64,000 nt of DNA from Hygrocybe punicea (taxonomy: Eukaryota > Basidiomycota > Agaricomycetes > Agaricales > Hygrophoraceae): positions 7,326,891 through 7,390,890 of the forward strand of contig OY744461.1 of assembly GCA_963556145.1 (NCBI GenBank), given 5' to 3'. Within the stretch, counting starts at the first letter, position 1; each line of letters begins with the position of its first letter. The position numbers and the translations under genes are program-made. Below are positions 43,665 to 55,440 of the stretch, in pieces. Under the pieces are notes generated by a model. The model was given only the letters and a program-made list of their open reading frames with translations. It searched no databases and was not told the DNA's origin.

Positions 43665-43864
43665 NNNNNNNNNNNNNNNNNNNNNNNNNNNNNNNNNNNN
43701 NNNNNNNNNNNNNNNNNNNNNNNNNNNNNNNNNNNNNNNNNNNNNNNNNNNNNNNNNNNNNNNNNNNNNNNNNNNNNNNNNNNNNNNNNNNNNNNNNNNN
43801 NNNNNNNNNNNNNNNNNNNNNNNNNNNNNNNNNNNNNNNNNNNNNNNNNNNNNNNNNNNNNNNN
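43665..43864. other. Assembly gap of 200 N
   Basis: Exactly 200 unknown bases in the loop of the palindrome, a typical fixed-size scaffold gap. True length is unknown. Confidence 0.95.
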
Positions 43865-45424
43865 AAGCCCTTATTATAAACCCTTAGTTTGAATACTTGT
43901 AGTCCGAAGCTTGTTTTTAAAATGCAATAGTCTTGGTTATAGTAACACTTCAAACACTAGTAACTGTTTAGTCCGATGTTTTGCTTCAAATTTTATAACA
44001 AATGTGTCAAGCCATTATACTATGATCTGAAGCTTAGTTCTGAAACCGTACTCACATACCCTTATATTATTATAATATAATTAAATAAGTTGAAATGCAA
44101 GTGATAACTGGATGTGTTGGAGTGAAACTGGACAAGTTTTGACAATGACTAGACAAGTTTTGACATAACTGGATATGTTTTGAGCATGACTGGACATATT
44201 TTTAAGGACGTGTTTTGAGTGTGACTAGATGTGTTTTAATGTGACTGGATATGTTTTAGGTATGACTAGACATGTTTTAACGTGACTGGACATGTTTTAG
44301 GTGTGACTAGACGTGTTTTAACATAATTGAATGTGTTTTAGGTGTGACTGGACATGTTTGAGGTGTGATTGGATGTGTATTGGTATAATTGAACATGTTT
44401 TAAGTAGAACTAGACATGTTTTATTGTAAGTGAACATATTGTGTTGTGTGGACATGTTTTGTTGTGGACATGTTTTCTTGGTGGACATGTTTTTTTGGTA
44501 CACATGTTTTGTTGAAAGTGGACATGTTTTCTTGTGTAGACATGTTTTAAGCTTATAGTAACTGCTCATAATATAACTGAGACCATAGCAATCGTATAGT
44601 TAAGTCTACAGCAATATCTGACTGTAGTATCAATATGCTCATGGAAATAGCTTTCTATAGTATAATCAAGTCTCTAGTAGTAACTGGGCTAACAGTTAAC
44701 TCAATCTCTCAGTTAGTACTGAGTTTAGTATACTGTAATTATGTAACTAGTGGACTGATAAGGCTTGAAAAACATCAAAAGACCTTTTATTAGAGAGAGG
44801 CAAGTAAACTAACATTGCAATATATCAATGTTATTTCTTAGCTAAGATGTGCTTACTTTTTCCTTTTCCTTTTCTCTCTCCTCTTCTACTGTTCTTAGTC
44901 ATTTCTTTTACATATGCGCTGCCTTTTCCCTCTGCTTAGTCATGTCATACGACAAATGCTGTATGTTATCTCCTTTTATATATGTTTCATCTCTTATCAT
45001 CATATGCTTTGGTGCATAGCCCTTATCCCTTTCCTCATAACATAGCCACTTCCTTGGACTATATAAGTAGTCTACTTTCAGTGTGTACTATAGACTTTAA
45101 ATTTTGTATAACTTGCAACTCAATCACTTTCTCTTATTCTAAGATTGACTGCCTTCAGAACCTAAGCCCCTTTCTCTAAAACTGTTATGTAAAGTAAAAC
45201 CTTTGACTTATTCCATTGCATTACAATCAAAGGCAAACCAATAGTATACTATAGTAGGTGAAAACACCAGAATAGAGAAAGGCAAGTAATCTAACATCAT
45301 AATATATCAAAGTCAAACTAATGATATAGTGGAAAGCCTGACAAACATCAAAACACCTCTAGTTAGAGGTCATGTAAACTAATGCTAAGATATACCTAAG
45401 TCAAACCACTGATATATAGCAGGA

Positions 45425-45912
45425 CCCCCTCCTACACATCTCACTTTAGACATTGGTTGATGGTTACCTCCTCAAGTTTGATTTTCGTGGCCACCATTGT
45501 GAACAATTTATTAGCAGCCACCTGGATGGATTTGCATCTCAGCTGTAAGTAGACTCAAGTGTGCTATCCTCGGTTTTCGGGTAATACTTTTTTGTTTTTA
45601 TCTTTATCCTATAACTTGCTCATCCTGGCCAACAGCATTATCCATAAAAATGCAATAAATGTGGCACATGCAACTTCCTCCAATCTCATATCCACTGAAA
45701 ATATTGAAACACCTCTAGGCAATTAAGATAATCTCAACATATATCCAAGTCAAATATCTGAGATATAGCAGGCAGCCTGAAAGTATTAAAACACCTCTAA
45801 TTAGAGGTAGGCAACTAAGCTAATCTCAAAATGTATTGAAGTTCAAAATATATCAGCTTATTTATTGGAGGAGGCCCTGAAAACATCAGAACACCTCTAG
45901 TTAGAGGGAGGC
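45425..45912. other. Insertion of about 265 bp, then inverted outer repeat units
   Basis: Between 45425 and 45689 the right side has sequence with no counterpart on the left. After it, the inverted CCTCTAATTAGAGG/GATATAGCAGGC units continue to about 45912. Either a small insertion split the right arm or a deletion occurred on the left. No coding frame. Confidence 0.45.
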
Positions 45913-45944
45913 TAAGATCACAAACAACTAAATGAAGAACTAGT

Positions 45945-46641
45945 GATGAACGGACTGAAAACGGATAAATAACAATAAACCCGATGATGCCGATGATGTC
46001 GGGTATGGCAGGTCAGGTCAGGTCAGGTCGGAAATGATGAACCAATAATGGAACAATGATAAGAACAATGAAGTGAACTATAAAAGTCTAAGGGTTTATG
46101 AGGATGAGCATTTGAAGGGATTAAAACATGATTCTGACTATAAGGAAATGGACACTAAGGGTTTCTCTTTTTGTACGGTTGTCGGGGACTGTTTTTATAG
46201 TACATGAGTGAGTAGTCTACTTTTGGACATGTCTATTTTGGCTGATGGAAAACCACAAAGATAAGTTGGAATGGGGATGAGAAGAGAGGGGTTACAATGT
46301 GACAAAGACAGGAAAATGGAAGGGAAAATAAATATCCATGAAAAAGATCTGAAATGTCCTACATATCTCCGAAAGGATGAGGGGACGCGTTTATAAGGCA
46401 AGTCCAAAGTCGGGAATCATGTCTGATGAGATCCATCACCTATAATTGGAACTTTGGGGCTTATGAGGCTACTGGATTTAGTCTGAAAGCAGCCGTAACA
46501 AAGTGGCATATGTCGGGTCACATTGGGTCACGTCACATTGGGTTACGTCATATTAAAATAAAAGTCGTTTGAAGGTGTCGGGTTTGTCCAGATTTGTGAG
46601 ATATCAAGGATACAGACTCAAGGGGACGTCAATCCTCTACA
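45945..46641. mobile_element. Truncated, mutated third LTR copy
   Basis: Colinear with the LTRs at 32433 and 37560 from about their position 175 to the CCTCTACA end. It is full of G-to-A and C-to-T changes, for example the GGTCGGGTCGGGTC run appears as GGTCAGGTCAGGTC. The first 175 bp are missing and no internal region is attached, so it is a partial solo LTR of an older insertion. Confidence 0.75.
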
Positions 46642-47725
46642 GTGGTACCAAATGTGAATAACCTGGTGTAGAACTAAACTTAGTGCCTGTTATTTATAAG
46701 AGGTAGTGATTTTTCTCTGAACTGAGGGAAACAAATGTTGCATCTGACCCAAAATAATGAGACAGCAGGATTGTCACTGACCACTCCAAATCTTTATTTG
46801 ATTTGGTGTAGAAGTTCTGATGACAAGAAAGCTTTCATAATGCTACATGATGAATAGGTGCAAATTACACTGGCCTGAGTGTCTGTCAAAGTCATTTGCT
46901 TGCATACTGGCGTAACTCCTAGTTGATGGGATATGATCAACATGAGTTCCTTTCTGAAAAATTTAATCATTTCATTCCAGATGTCACTGGAGTTGCACAT
47001 GCAACACCCATGCATAGCATCACCATTCTATGAGATCCTTGGACAAAAAAGGATTTATTTTTGTGTCGGTAAAGGAATATCAGATACCAACAAACAGGAC
47101 AGCATTACTTTAACACCCCAACGATTCTAACTAAGTTCTACACAATAAATCAGCTGATACAATTTCTAGAAATGAGTACTCACCTCCATTCCAAAAAGAC
47201 CTAGCAAAATATGTATTATTAAGATACATTCACAGTGTAAGGTTCCCTTGAACCCTGACTCTCTCTGTAATGCACTTAAGAAATTTTGGTTCAGTGTTTT
47301 GCACCCTTCTAACTGCTGATCGGCAGCGAGAAAAGTCTTTGAACAACGGCAATCACATTTTTGGCAGAGTAGAGGCAATCACTAGACTTGGCCAGTTCCC
47401 TTATCACTTCCTTTCAGGGACCAGTTGACATTCTCTGATGGTAGACAGCCATAACTTTAATGATGACATTGGTTTTTTCTTCAAGAAATGGTGAATGTGG
47501 ATTCGATGTGCAAGTCTATTGTTGTTGAGGTAAAAATCCAAAACTCTTCTTATTTGTGACTATTTACAAAAGTCACTACATACAAATAGTAGAACAAATA
47601 AGAAATATGGTGAAATAAGGAAATATGTGCTCAGAGATATTTAGCTGCAGCTATGGCTACGGCTAGGACACAAAACAGCCAACTAATGTAACCATAGCTG
47701 CAGCTTGCATAGCTGGCTGACTGGC
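46642..47725. other. No recognisable gene
   Basis: AT-rich sequence with only short frames, for example one with a Cys-rich start at 47378 on minus that matches nothing I know. It may include remnants of an exon-containing locus. Confidence 0.4.
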
Positions 47726-48041
47726 TAGTGAATGACATGGGTAACTCGTAGGTATTGGCACTGTACCCATACTCGTACCTGTAGCTACCCTTACCCATGA
47801 TTCGGCGGGTTTACCGATCATTTTAAGTGCTGGATTGTCTAAAACGGTCAAGTATTGAGTGAGTTATGATCAAAACAATGAAGAATGATTGTTTTGATCA
47901 TAACTCACCTAATACTTGACTGTTTTGGACCATCTAGGGCTTAAAATAAAGCTCACAGATAGGAGAATTGTACCTGAACCCGTACCCATAGCTACCCTTA
48001 CTTGTGACCCGTGCGGGTCGTCATACCCATGCCATTCACTA
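47726..48041. mobile_element. hAT-type MITE with hairpin core
   Basis: Ends TAGTGAATGACATGGGTA and, inverted, TAGTGAATGGCATGGGTA. An exact 8-bp target duplication TGACTGGC lies at 47718-47725 and 48042-48049. The core is a near-perfect palindrome (arms 47817-47879 and 47888-47950). TAG ends plus an 8-bp duplication are hAT features. 316 bp, non-coding. Confidence 0.85.
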
Positions 48042-48049
48042 TGACTGGC

Positions 48050-49250
48050 TAGCCAAGTCATGGCAACACTAGATAAGAATAGTAGCAGCTATGCTAGAGC
48101 TCTCAGAAGGGAGTATGTGGCTGGTAAAAATATGAACCTTCTCTTGATGGATGACAAAAAAAATGTGTAATGTGCTAAAAAAGAGAGGGCTAGACTAATC
48201 ACAACTTCAACAAAGTAGTTGTCCTTGGGAGGTAAACCTGAATAATGAAGGAGATCTCAAAGTATAGCACATACTAATGGAATGTCCAGCATAGGGCAAT
48301 GAAAGAGATCGTTGGCTCAGTACAACCTGGGCTTCCTGTATAAAAAGTTACCAGAGGAGAATAATGGTTACTTTCATTCAGATTTTGTGAAATAGGAATA
48401 TTTAATCAGGTTGTTGAGAAGGACTTTTAAGGATTAAATCCAAGATAAATATACTTTCCTGAGAGCTAAAATAAAAATAAAAAAACCTCTCGCAAAATCA
48501 TGAGTACGTATTCTTATTGTGGACATCATCCAAGAGTTGAACCAATCTAATGTCAGAATAATTGATGTAGTTGTTACATGTAGCAAGACTGGAAAGTATA
48601 TGTGGTTAAGAGGAAAGGCCAGCACTTTGGAGAAGTCTTGTTTCTTATCCAATAATATAAAGCAGCTAGCCTGCATTACCTGTGTTAACATTAGTAATAC
48701 CCCGCCAATCCAGTGCAGCCTAAATGCTTTGAATTAGAAACTGTTTAAATTGTTTCTGAAACAACATTGAGTATAATTCATGTCCGTTGGGCATAGATAC
48801 TTGCGAGTTCATCATTGCGATGGAGCGGCAATATCCTCATAAAAACATAGTAAATAGAACGTAGATATTTGACCTATACTTAAGAGTTGAGAAAGAGTTG
48901 GAGAGGGCATACAGAGCTACCTAACCTAGAGTTTTATCCTTATGGTTAGTTACAGTAATACCGAGATAAAAGATGCTTCTTTTTTTAGAAGAAAAAGAAA
49001 ATATAAATCTTATTGCGTATAAATTAATCTTCGAAGATGAAACTCTTAGGTGGTTAGTCGCTATATACTATATTGTCTTATTCAACACTTGTATTAAAGA
49101 TAGTGACAAAAACTTCTATCATAAGGTCTTAAGGCTTCCTGAGAGTTGTATTCTTAATATCCAAGTTGAAGCTTGAAAGAATATAATACCTAGGTTGAAA
49201 AAACGAAGGCCACTTGCCTTGAGACTGAGCTCATCTAATAGAATGAGCTC
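48050..49250. other. No recognisable gene
   Basis: AT-rich stretch. Frames at 48434-48737 and 48973-49176 are short, overlap on opposite strands and match no family. Probably decayed repeat or intergenic DNA. Confidence 0.4.
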
Positions 49251-49254
49251 AGAA

Positions 49255-49870
49255 TTTCAACTTATTCTAGTTTGAATTATTTAAATTATTTAAATGAATT
49301 AAATAAATTAAATAAATGAAATAAATTAATTGAATTAATTGAATTATTTAAACTCTTGAAATTATCTAAACTATTTAAATTATGTAAGTTATGTAAATTA
49401 TTTAAACTATTTAAATTATTTAAATTATTTAAATTATTTAAACTATTGAAATTGTTTAAACTATTTAACTTTTAAATTGTATAAACTATTTAACTTTGAA
49501 AATCATTTAAACCATTGAAATTGTTTCAAACTATTTAAATTGTTTCAAACTATTTAAATTGTTTCAAACTATTTAAATTGTTTCAAACTATTTAAATTGT
49601 TTCAAACTATTTAAAGTAATTAAATCATTTAAACCATTTAAATTATTGATATTATTTGAATTATTTAAATTATTTAAATTATTCATACTATTTAAATTCT
49701 TCAAATTATTTAAATTATTTAAATTATTTAAATTATTTAAAATAATTAAATTATTCATACTATTTAAATTATTTAAATTATTTAAAGTATTTAAATTAGT
49801 TAAATTATTTAAACTACATAAATTAGTTAAACTATTTACAGCTATTTGTATAAATGATGCCACTTTTTAA
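49255..49870. repeat. ATTTAAATT-type tandem array
   Basis: Degenerate repeats of 9-10 bp and of 18 bp (AAATTGTTTCAAACTATTT repeated at 49500-49610), almost pure A/T. Translation gives Leu-Phe-Lys or Asn-Leu-Asn runs, which are artefacts. A related tract resumes at 55258 on the far side of the Harbinger element. Confidence 0.85.
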
Positions 49871-49887
49871 AAAAATTTAAATCAATA

Positions 49888-50490
49888 ATACAAATTTTCC
49901 GTGCTCAATCTTGTATCTCATAAAACACTGTATGAATTGACATGAATACAGAGAAAAAGTTGTATTATTTTCTAGGGGCTATCACCTCCTGTAATTACCT
50001 TTGGACTATATTTAGTATAGGATGAGTTGTGGATGAAATAAAGAGGTAAAGTAATATTTTTAATGCCTAATATGACATTGTAAAATTATAGTGTCAAAAG
50101 AGATCCTATGAAGCAGATTGTAGGGAGAAAGTGGTTTAGTTTTTCAAGGGCTAGAAGCTTATATATAGTATTTTCTTCACTTTTGTCCTTCGATCCTATA
50201 ATTATGATTCATATAATATTTCAAGTCTTACAATCTTCTTTATATGAGCTCTTTTGACATCATATTGGGCGTTAAAAATACTACTTTATTTCTTTACTTC
50301 TTCTACAACTCATCATACACTAAATATAGTTCAAATGTAATTACAGGAGCTGATAGCCCTTAAAAAATGATATAACTTTCCCTTTATAATCGTGTCAATC
50401 CATGCAGTATTTTATGAGATACAAGATTGAGCACGAAAAATTTGTCCAAGTCCATATTATTTAATTGATTCAAAAAATTTCAAAAAGTAT
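49888..50490. mobile_element. Diverged foldback element (relative of 30216-31038)
   Basis: Inverted arms at about 49888-50170 and 50215-50490. Its blocks (TGTATCTCATAAAACACTGT, AGGGGCTATCACCTCCTGTA, TTTTTCAAGGGCTAGAAG) appear in the same order as in the better preserved copy at 30216-31038. Confidence 0.7.
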
Positions 50491-51645
50491 CATTATTTAT
50501 ACAAATGGCTATAAACTATATCAATTATTTAAATTTAGTAGATTATATATATATATATTATACAGTGGGTGACTTCTCATAGCTATTTATACAAGTTTCT
50601 AAAATAAAATAAAGTAAACTCGACCATATAAGGCAACTGAGCCACCTTGTCGGGTCGTTCGGGGTCCTACCATAGATCATAATCCTAATTGAGCCTTCTG
50701 ATAACGATGTATCTACATGAGAGGTGAACCCCCCTTCTTCAGAGTACAAAATTAATCCGACATCTGTATTGGGTCTCTTCCTCCTTTGGATGCTATCTGT
50801 TCCCTCCACTCTATCCTGCTCATGACTCTTCCCCTCCAATTCCCCCTTATACATACACCACACTGACATTACTAGCCTTATATATCACCTCCTAAATTTG
50901 CCACTATTCTCACAACCACCAATATCGCCTAGCGCTACAAAAACTTGACTAATCATCTTCTCGCCCAATCTTACCCACATCTTTCCTAACTAACTATCTT
51001 CTTTTCATATAGGACTGGATGACGACAGCTGTTTTCAAGCTCATTTTGAGCTGAAGTGCACATTGTCACCTGACAAGGTGAGTCAGAGAGCTTCATCCAT
51101 ACTCCTCAACAAACTGACCACTTTGTCTATACCAATACATACTGTAATTAGATCATGTAGAGGGCAGCAGCATTACCTACATCAAGACTCGTACTACATT
51201 GACCTGGTATCTATAATGTGGATGCAGACTCGGTGAGGCTTCACTTCTAGTTAGGTCATATCTGTCCCCTAATGCTCTCAATGGTTAAAAAGGTGGGAAA
51301 TCCATGCTGATGCTGCATTCCCTTGCCTTCCCCTCATTTCCATGTCAAACTCTACCCACCCACGCTCTTTACTACCTCATGCTGACCCTAGTGATGCTGC
51401 TCACAGCTTCAAAACTGCTTAACTCGCCCACCAGACAGACCCATTCTCCCGTTGGATTCCATACACGGCCGGTCAGCCAGTGACTTTTCCAGTGAGTAAC
51501 TTACTCTTCGTGCTGGTGCCAGGTCTCAGCTCCATCAGGTTACACATCTCCCCGGGCATGCCATGTTTGAAGTTACACCTACTGTCATGGCACCAGTCCA
51601 GGTTATGTTCTCTTCACCTTAGCCACACTGTCACTGATTTGCTAG

Positions 51646-52830
51646 TTGGATGATGGCCCACAGGAATACGCATTCAAGCCAGTACCCATTCCTGGAGAGC
51701 CTCAAGCAGGGCATCTCAGCATGCCAGTTAACCCTTATCTCCGATTGAATGGCCTCAGTCCAAGGATGGTCGACAATGATGACAATGAACTGCTAGATGC
51801 CTGTGACCTCATGAGATGGGCAGGGTATGCTGTTGCGCACAAATGGCCAGTACCGAAGCTCAAGACGAAGTATCAGGTTCAGTAACTGGACCCCAGGGCA
51901 TGGCGACAAGTTTGTATTGAACCTGAGGATGGGCTTCATGGCACCAAGCGTGACTGACCTTGTGACACTGGAAATTACTCACAAGATGACATTAAAGCCC
52001 TGTTGGATGCCACCGAGGCCAAGCTCCCTCTCAGTCAATGTGGATGGAAGGTTGTCCATCAGAACTATATCAAATGGGCTCGCAAACATGAACGGCTGGA
52101 CCATGCACCGAAGTCTCTGGAGACCAAGTACAAACAGATATGATGTTCACCCTCAGGGTGCTATGTGGACTTTGCTGACAATACATTAACAGCTTGTGAA
52201 AATGATAAAGCTGACAGGTTGTGGTGTCTGCCCCCCCAATGTAGAACATGCACATTACATCGAGGACTTAATTAACGAGAGAGCAAGGACTTAGAATCTC
52301 AGCGATAGTGATTTCACAGATGTGCTAGACAATGATGATGAGGATGACCATGATCTCAGCACAGATGAAGATGTAGCCCTGGCCCCAACCGCAGTGCGCC
52401 CCAAAGTCGCAGTGGTCCAGGGCGTCTGTGACCAAGTCCCAGTTCGATGCAATGCTCGTGGAGGGAACAGTTTGAAGTTGGTGGAGAAAATGTCCCAGGT
52501 GTTTGACCCAGGTGTGCAGGAGACGCGGGATCATGAGAGAATAGATCGGAGCCTGCAGAGTGCCCAGCTCTTTACCAGCATGCAGCAAAATTGTGACACC
52601 CAGACACTCATCGAATCTCTTCGCACACAGATGACTGTGCTCCAGGGATGAGTCTACGAGGCTAACCATGCCTGCAATCTCGCTCAACTCAAGCTAGAGA
52701 TGAATGTTGGAACCCCTCTCAAGACACACCAGAGGCACCCAGGGAGAGGCCATCCTGAGACTCCGCAGCCCAAAAGCAAAATTCGCAATGAGGCTCATTA
52801 TGACAATGGGGTGGCTCAGTAACGTGGGTG
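51646..52830 (+). pseudogene. Harbinger second protein (Myb/SANT-like DNA-binding), broken
   Basis: Harbinger elements carry a second gene whose Myb/SANT-like product helps the transposase bind and enter the nucleus. Pieces in different frames: an opening MDDGPQEYAFKPVPIPGEPQ; a SANT-like helix set DDIKALLDATEAKLPLSQ, then GWKVVHQNYIKWARKHERLD and SLETKYKQI (about 51985-52140); an acidic segment DNDDEDDHDLSTDED; and a C-terminal coiled coil ERIDRSLQSAQLFTSMQQN, then ESLRTQMTVLQG, stop TGA at 52649, continuing VYEANHACNLAQLKLEMN. Several stops and frame shifts show it is dead. The family label rests on helix spacing and position. Confidence 0.55.
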
Positions 52831-53591
52831 ACAGATAACAAATTGACGGATGAGAGTAAGATCAAAATCATCGACGTCAAACCGAGTCGTGCATTGAAAC
52901 GCACATAAACATTCATTCAACCTCCCCCCACCCTGAGTAGCATCCTCATCATGAACCCTGATACACTGATCACCCAGCCTACTCCTGCCAGACTGCCCCT
53001 CAGCCGCCATGTCCCTGCTTCCGTCAAGCAGGAGTACTGACTCCCAGTAATCAAATCAGAACCTGGTGTAGGCCTTGTCAAGGCAGAACCTGGCAGCCTG
53101 AAGCGTGCAGTTCTACTTGCTCCCTCCCGAATCAATACTAATCAGGCCCTCTCGATGACGACTTGTGTCACCCCCAAGCTCAAATCCCACCATTACACCC
53201 CATTGGCAAAGCCAGTACCCACGAAACTTGAGGACAAAAATGTCCCATTTATCTATGCTTAAGTATAGTTTTAGCTGCCCTTACAGGGTCTCACTGTCGT
53301 TACTCATACATACTCCTGTGCTCTCATGCCATGCTGGCCCCTTACTGTCCCTACGTGCTGATTTGTGCTGACTTTTGATTCCCGCAATTTTGACTCGTCC
53401 TATCTATTGTACCTCTTGTGCTACCCCCCACTGTCCTTACACTCTGCCCCAAAATATATATATAAAAATGCCCCATGTAGGGCGCCATTGGCATGTTATG
53501 AAACTACAAGTACATGGTCAAACTACATGTACATGGCAAAGGTAAAAAACTTACTTATAGCAGACTACTGTATGAAACCGTGAGACTCGGT

Positions 53592-55113
53592 CTATCCTCC
53601 GCTGATCGGCAATAGCAGGCTCTCAAACTCATTCCACACATTCTCATCTACCCTCTCCTTACACCAGCGAGGGACATATACAGACTGAATTTGATTGAAT
53701 CCAACACGGCGACAGCACAGGTTGTGCAGACACAGACAGATCTCTAAGAGATCTGCCCACTTGTCTGCGTATTTCACCTCGAGAGATATCTGAAGCTGGC
53801 CGAAAGAGCCTTGGAGAGATCTGTTTCCCCACTCTGCTGTTTGCCTATATGAAAGCAATTGCCGATCAAAGTTCATCATTTCCTGGACCTCATCTGGACA
53901 GCCAGGAACATAGCTGCCCGACTTGAGTGGCGCACAAATGTGGCCTTTGATCTGGTTGGTACTATGCAGAAAAGCAGTGTCTGTGACAAGGTAAAAACTG
54001 GGGGGAGTCCGGATGCGGAGCTTCTTGTAAATAGCCCTGGCTACACGTGAGTTGTGCCAGCTGCCAGGCATGTTGACATGAGCGGCGATGATGGGACCTA
54101 CTCAGAAAGGATCAGCTTGGTATGGGACTATCTAATGTATCACTTACCGCTCAATGAGAACACCAAGACGAAGCTAATAAAGTGTTCAGATAGCCAACTG
54201 TTATAGGTAGTGTTCTCGATGTCTAGGTCCTCAGACGTCTGGACCGATAGATTGAGCCCATCAATACTCACAAATGCGCCCGTGAGCAGTGGATGGCACT
54301 GGCTTACGAGGTCATTGTAGTGTTGCCTAAAACCGGTCGATTAGGAAAAGCTGATCCCGGTCCTGAACTTTTGATGCACAACCAGGGGTTTCCTAGGCTC
54401 TTATTTTGTAGCCCTGGTTCATGGCTACAAAATAAGAGCCTAGGAAACCCCTGGTTGTGCATCAAAAGTTCAGGACCGGGATTAGCTTTTCCTGGTCAAC
54501 CGGTTTTAGGCAACACTAGGTCATTGTGGGCCTGAAACTCTGCAGGGTCGCTGAACCAGGAGATACGTGCATCACGAAGGCTCCAGAGGGTCTGAGGGAG
54601 AATTTCCATAGTAAAGAAAAGATAGCGAGAGACGGTGGATGGGATAAGTGCGAAAATTTGCTGAAGACTGAGCTTGCGCATCGTTGAGTTGAGGTAGTGG
54701 AGGACGAGGCCCAAGGCACCCTTAGCGTCGAGTAAGCATCGACTACAGCGAGAAGGGCCACCAGGATTGGTGTCATTGCATGGAATGGGAGTGTTGTCCC
54801 ATGCCTAACCAAACCCATTGGCAACGATTCAATTGAACGTGACAACATCAAAACCCATCATCGTGATATATGCTCAATCACTTCAACTGCGGCGCAACTG
54901 AGTCTATGGAGTGTTAGCACGAGGGTTGGGCAGGAGCTGTGCATGACAGAGGTACAGTCGGCTGGAGTTTTGAAGGCATGATCGGACAAATCGTGCCTCT
55001 TCTGCACCGGCATACATGATGCTGACGGCTATAGAAAGCTGGGACTGGCGTTTATCCTCGAAATCGTCAGCCTCTGTCTCTTGTTTGAGCTGGATGTAAA
55101 AGGTTGGATCCAT
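53592..55113 (-). pseudogene. Harbinger DDE transposase (DDE_Tnp_4 type), broken
   Basis: The start MDPTFYIQLKQETEADDFED (55113) leads to LYLCHAQLLPNPRANTPW, MMGFDVVTFN, then stop TGA, IVANGFG, stop TAG, then AKGALGLVLHYLNSTMRKLS, LQQIFALIPSTVSRY and PAEFQAHNDLV. A 201-bp MITE interrupts here, after which SQCHPLLTGAFVSIDGLNL (first catalytic Asp), GPIIAAHVNMPGSWHNSRVA, FYLVTDTAFLH (second Asp region) and EVQEMMNFDRQLLSYRQTAE, then WGNRSLQGSFG (Glu of the triad) follow, ending at 53592. The two stops fit CGA-to-TGA and CAG-to-TAG. The transposase cannot be made from this copy. Confidence 0.85.
54318..54518. mobile_element. hAT-type palindromic MITE inside the Harbinger transposase
   Basis: The 201-bp element begins TAGTGTTGCCTAAAACCGGT and ends with the inverted copy. 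Its two halves are nearly perfect inverted repeats of about 95 bp. It is flanked by an exact 8-bp duplication GGTCATTG (54310-54317 and 54519-54526). The transposase frame reads on in phase if the element and one duplication are removed. Confidence 0.9.
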
Positions 55114-55257
55114 GCTCTAAAATAATCAAAATTTACATGTAATATGCTACGGGATGCACGAGGCACTAGCTTATCTCAATAAACCTCTTGCCTGGCTACC
55201 GGTAAGATGGCGTTTTATGGCAGAAAATAAACTAATCGTTATGGAAAGTCACCCAGT

Positions 55258-55440
55258 ATTCCCACTATTTGAACTGCTTAAGTAATTTCAATTATTTGAA
55301 CTGTTTAAACAATTTCAATTATTTAAGTTATTTAAGTTCTCCAGTTATTTACATTATTTAAATTATTTAAGTTATGTTAATTATAAAAATAAGTAAATAA
55401 TTCAACTAATCTCAATAATTTAAATATCTTAAATTATCTA
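55258..55440. repeat. AT-rich array, continuation of the 49255-49870 tract
   Basis: Repeats of AATTATTTAAGTT/CAATTATTTGAAC type, almost only A/T. Together with the left tract it is the target into which the Harbinger element inserted. Confidence 0.7.

Larger units (their letters stand above)
42236..45424. mobile_element. Large palindrome with 1.43-kb near-identical arms around a scaffold gap
   Basis: The left arm (42236-43664) and right arm (about 43996-45424) are inverted copies with only a handful of differences, for example ACTAGCTGAG against ACTAACTGAG. Arms contain unit repeats near the outside and an aaaacatgtcca array near the centre. The loop is 132 bp of sequence plus 200 N. No transposase is visible; one may be hidden in the gap, or this may be a foldback transposon or an assembly join of a contig with its own reverse complement. 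Confidence 0.65.
50567..55254. mobile_element. PIF/Harbinger transposon, 4.7 kb, inactivated
   Basis: Imperfect terminal inverted repeats GGGTGACTTCTCATAGCTAT at the left and GGGTGACTTTCCATAACGAT at the right (inverted). A 3-bp direct repeat AGT at 50564-50566 and 55255-55257 fits the 3-bp duplication of Harbinger elements. It encodes a DDE transposase on minus and a Myb/SANT-like protein on plus in convergent order, both broken. It sits inside the AT-rich array. Confidence 0.8.

Noticed and set aside
43090..44569. CRISPR-like array and an 83-residue frame of the aaaacatgtcca repeats
   Set aside because: Eukaryotic DNA. Units vary in length, there are no unique spacers, and the frame is duplicated by the palindrome.
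49588..49870. Leu-Phe-Lys and Asn-Leu-Asn repeat frames on both strands
   Set aside because: Artefacts of the 9-bp AT-rich array.
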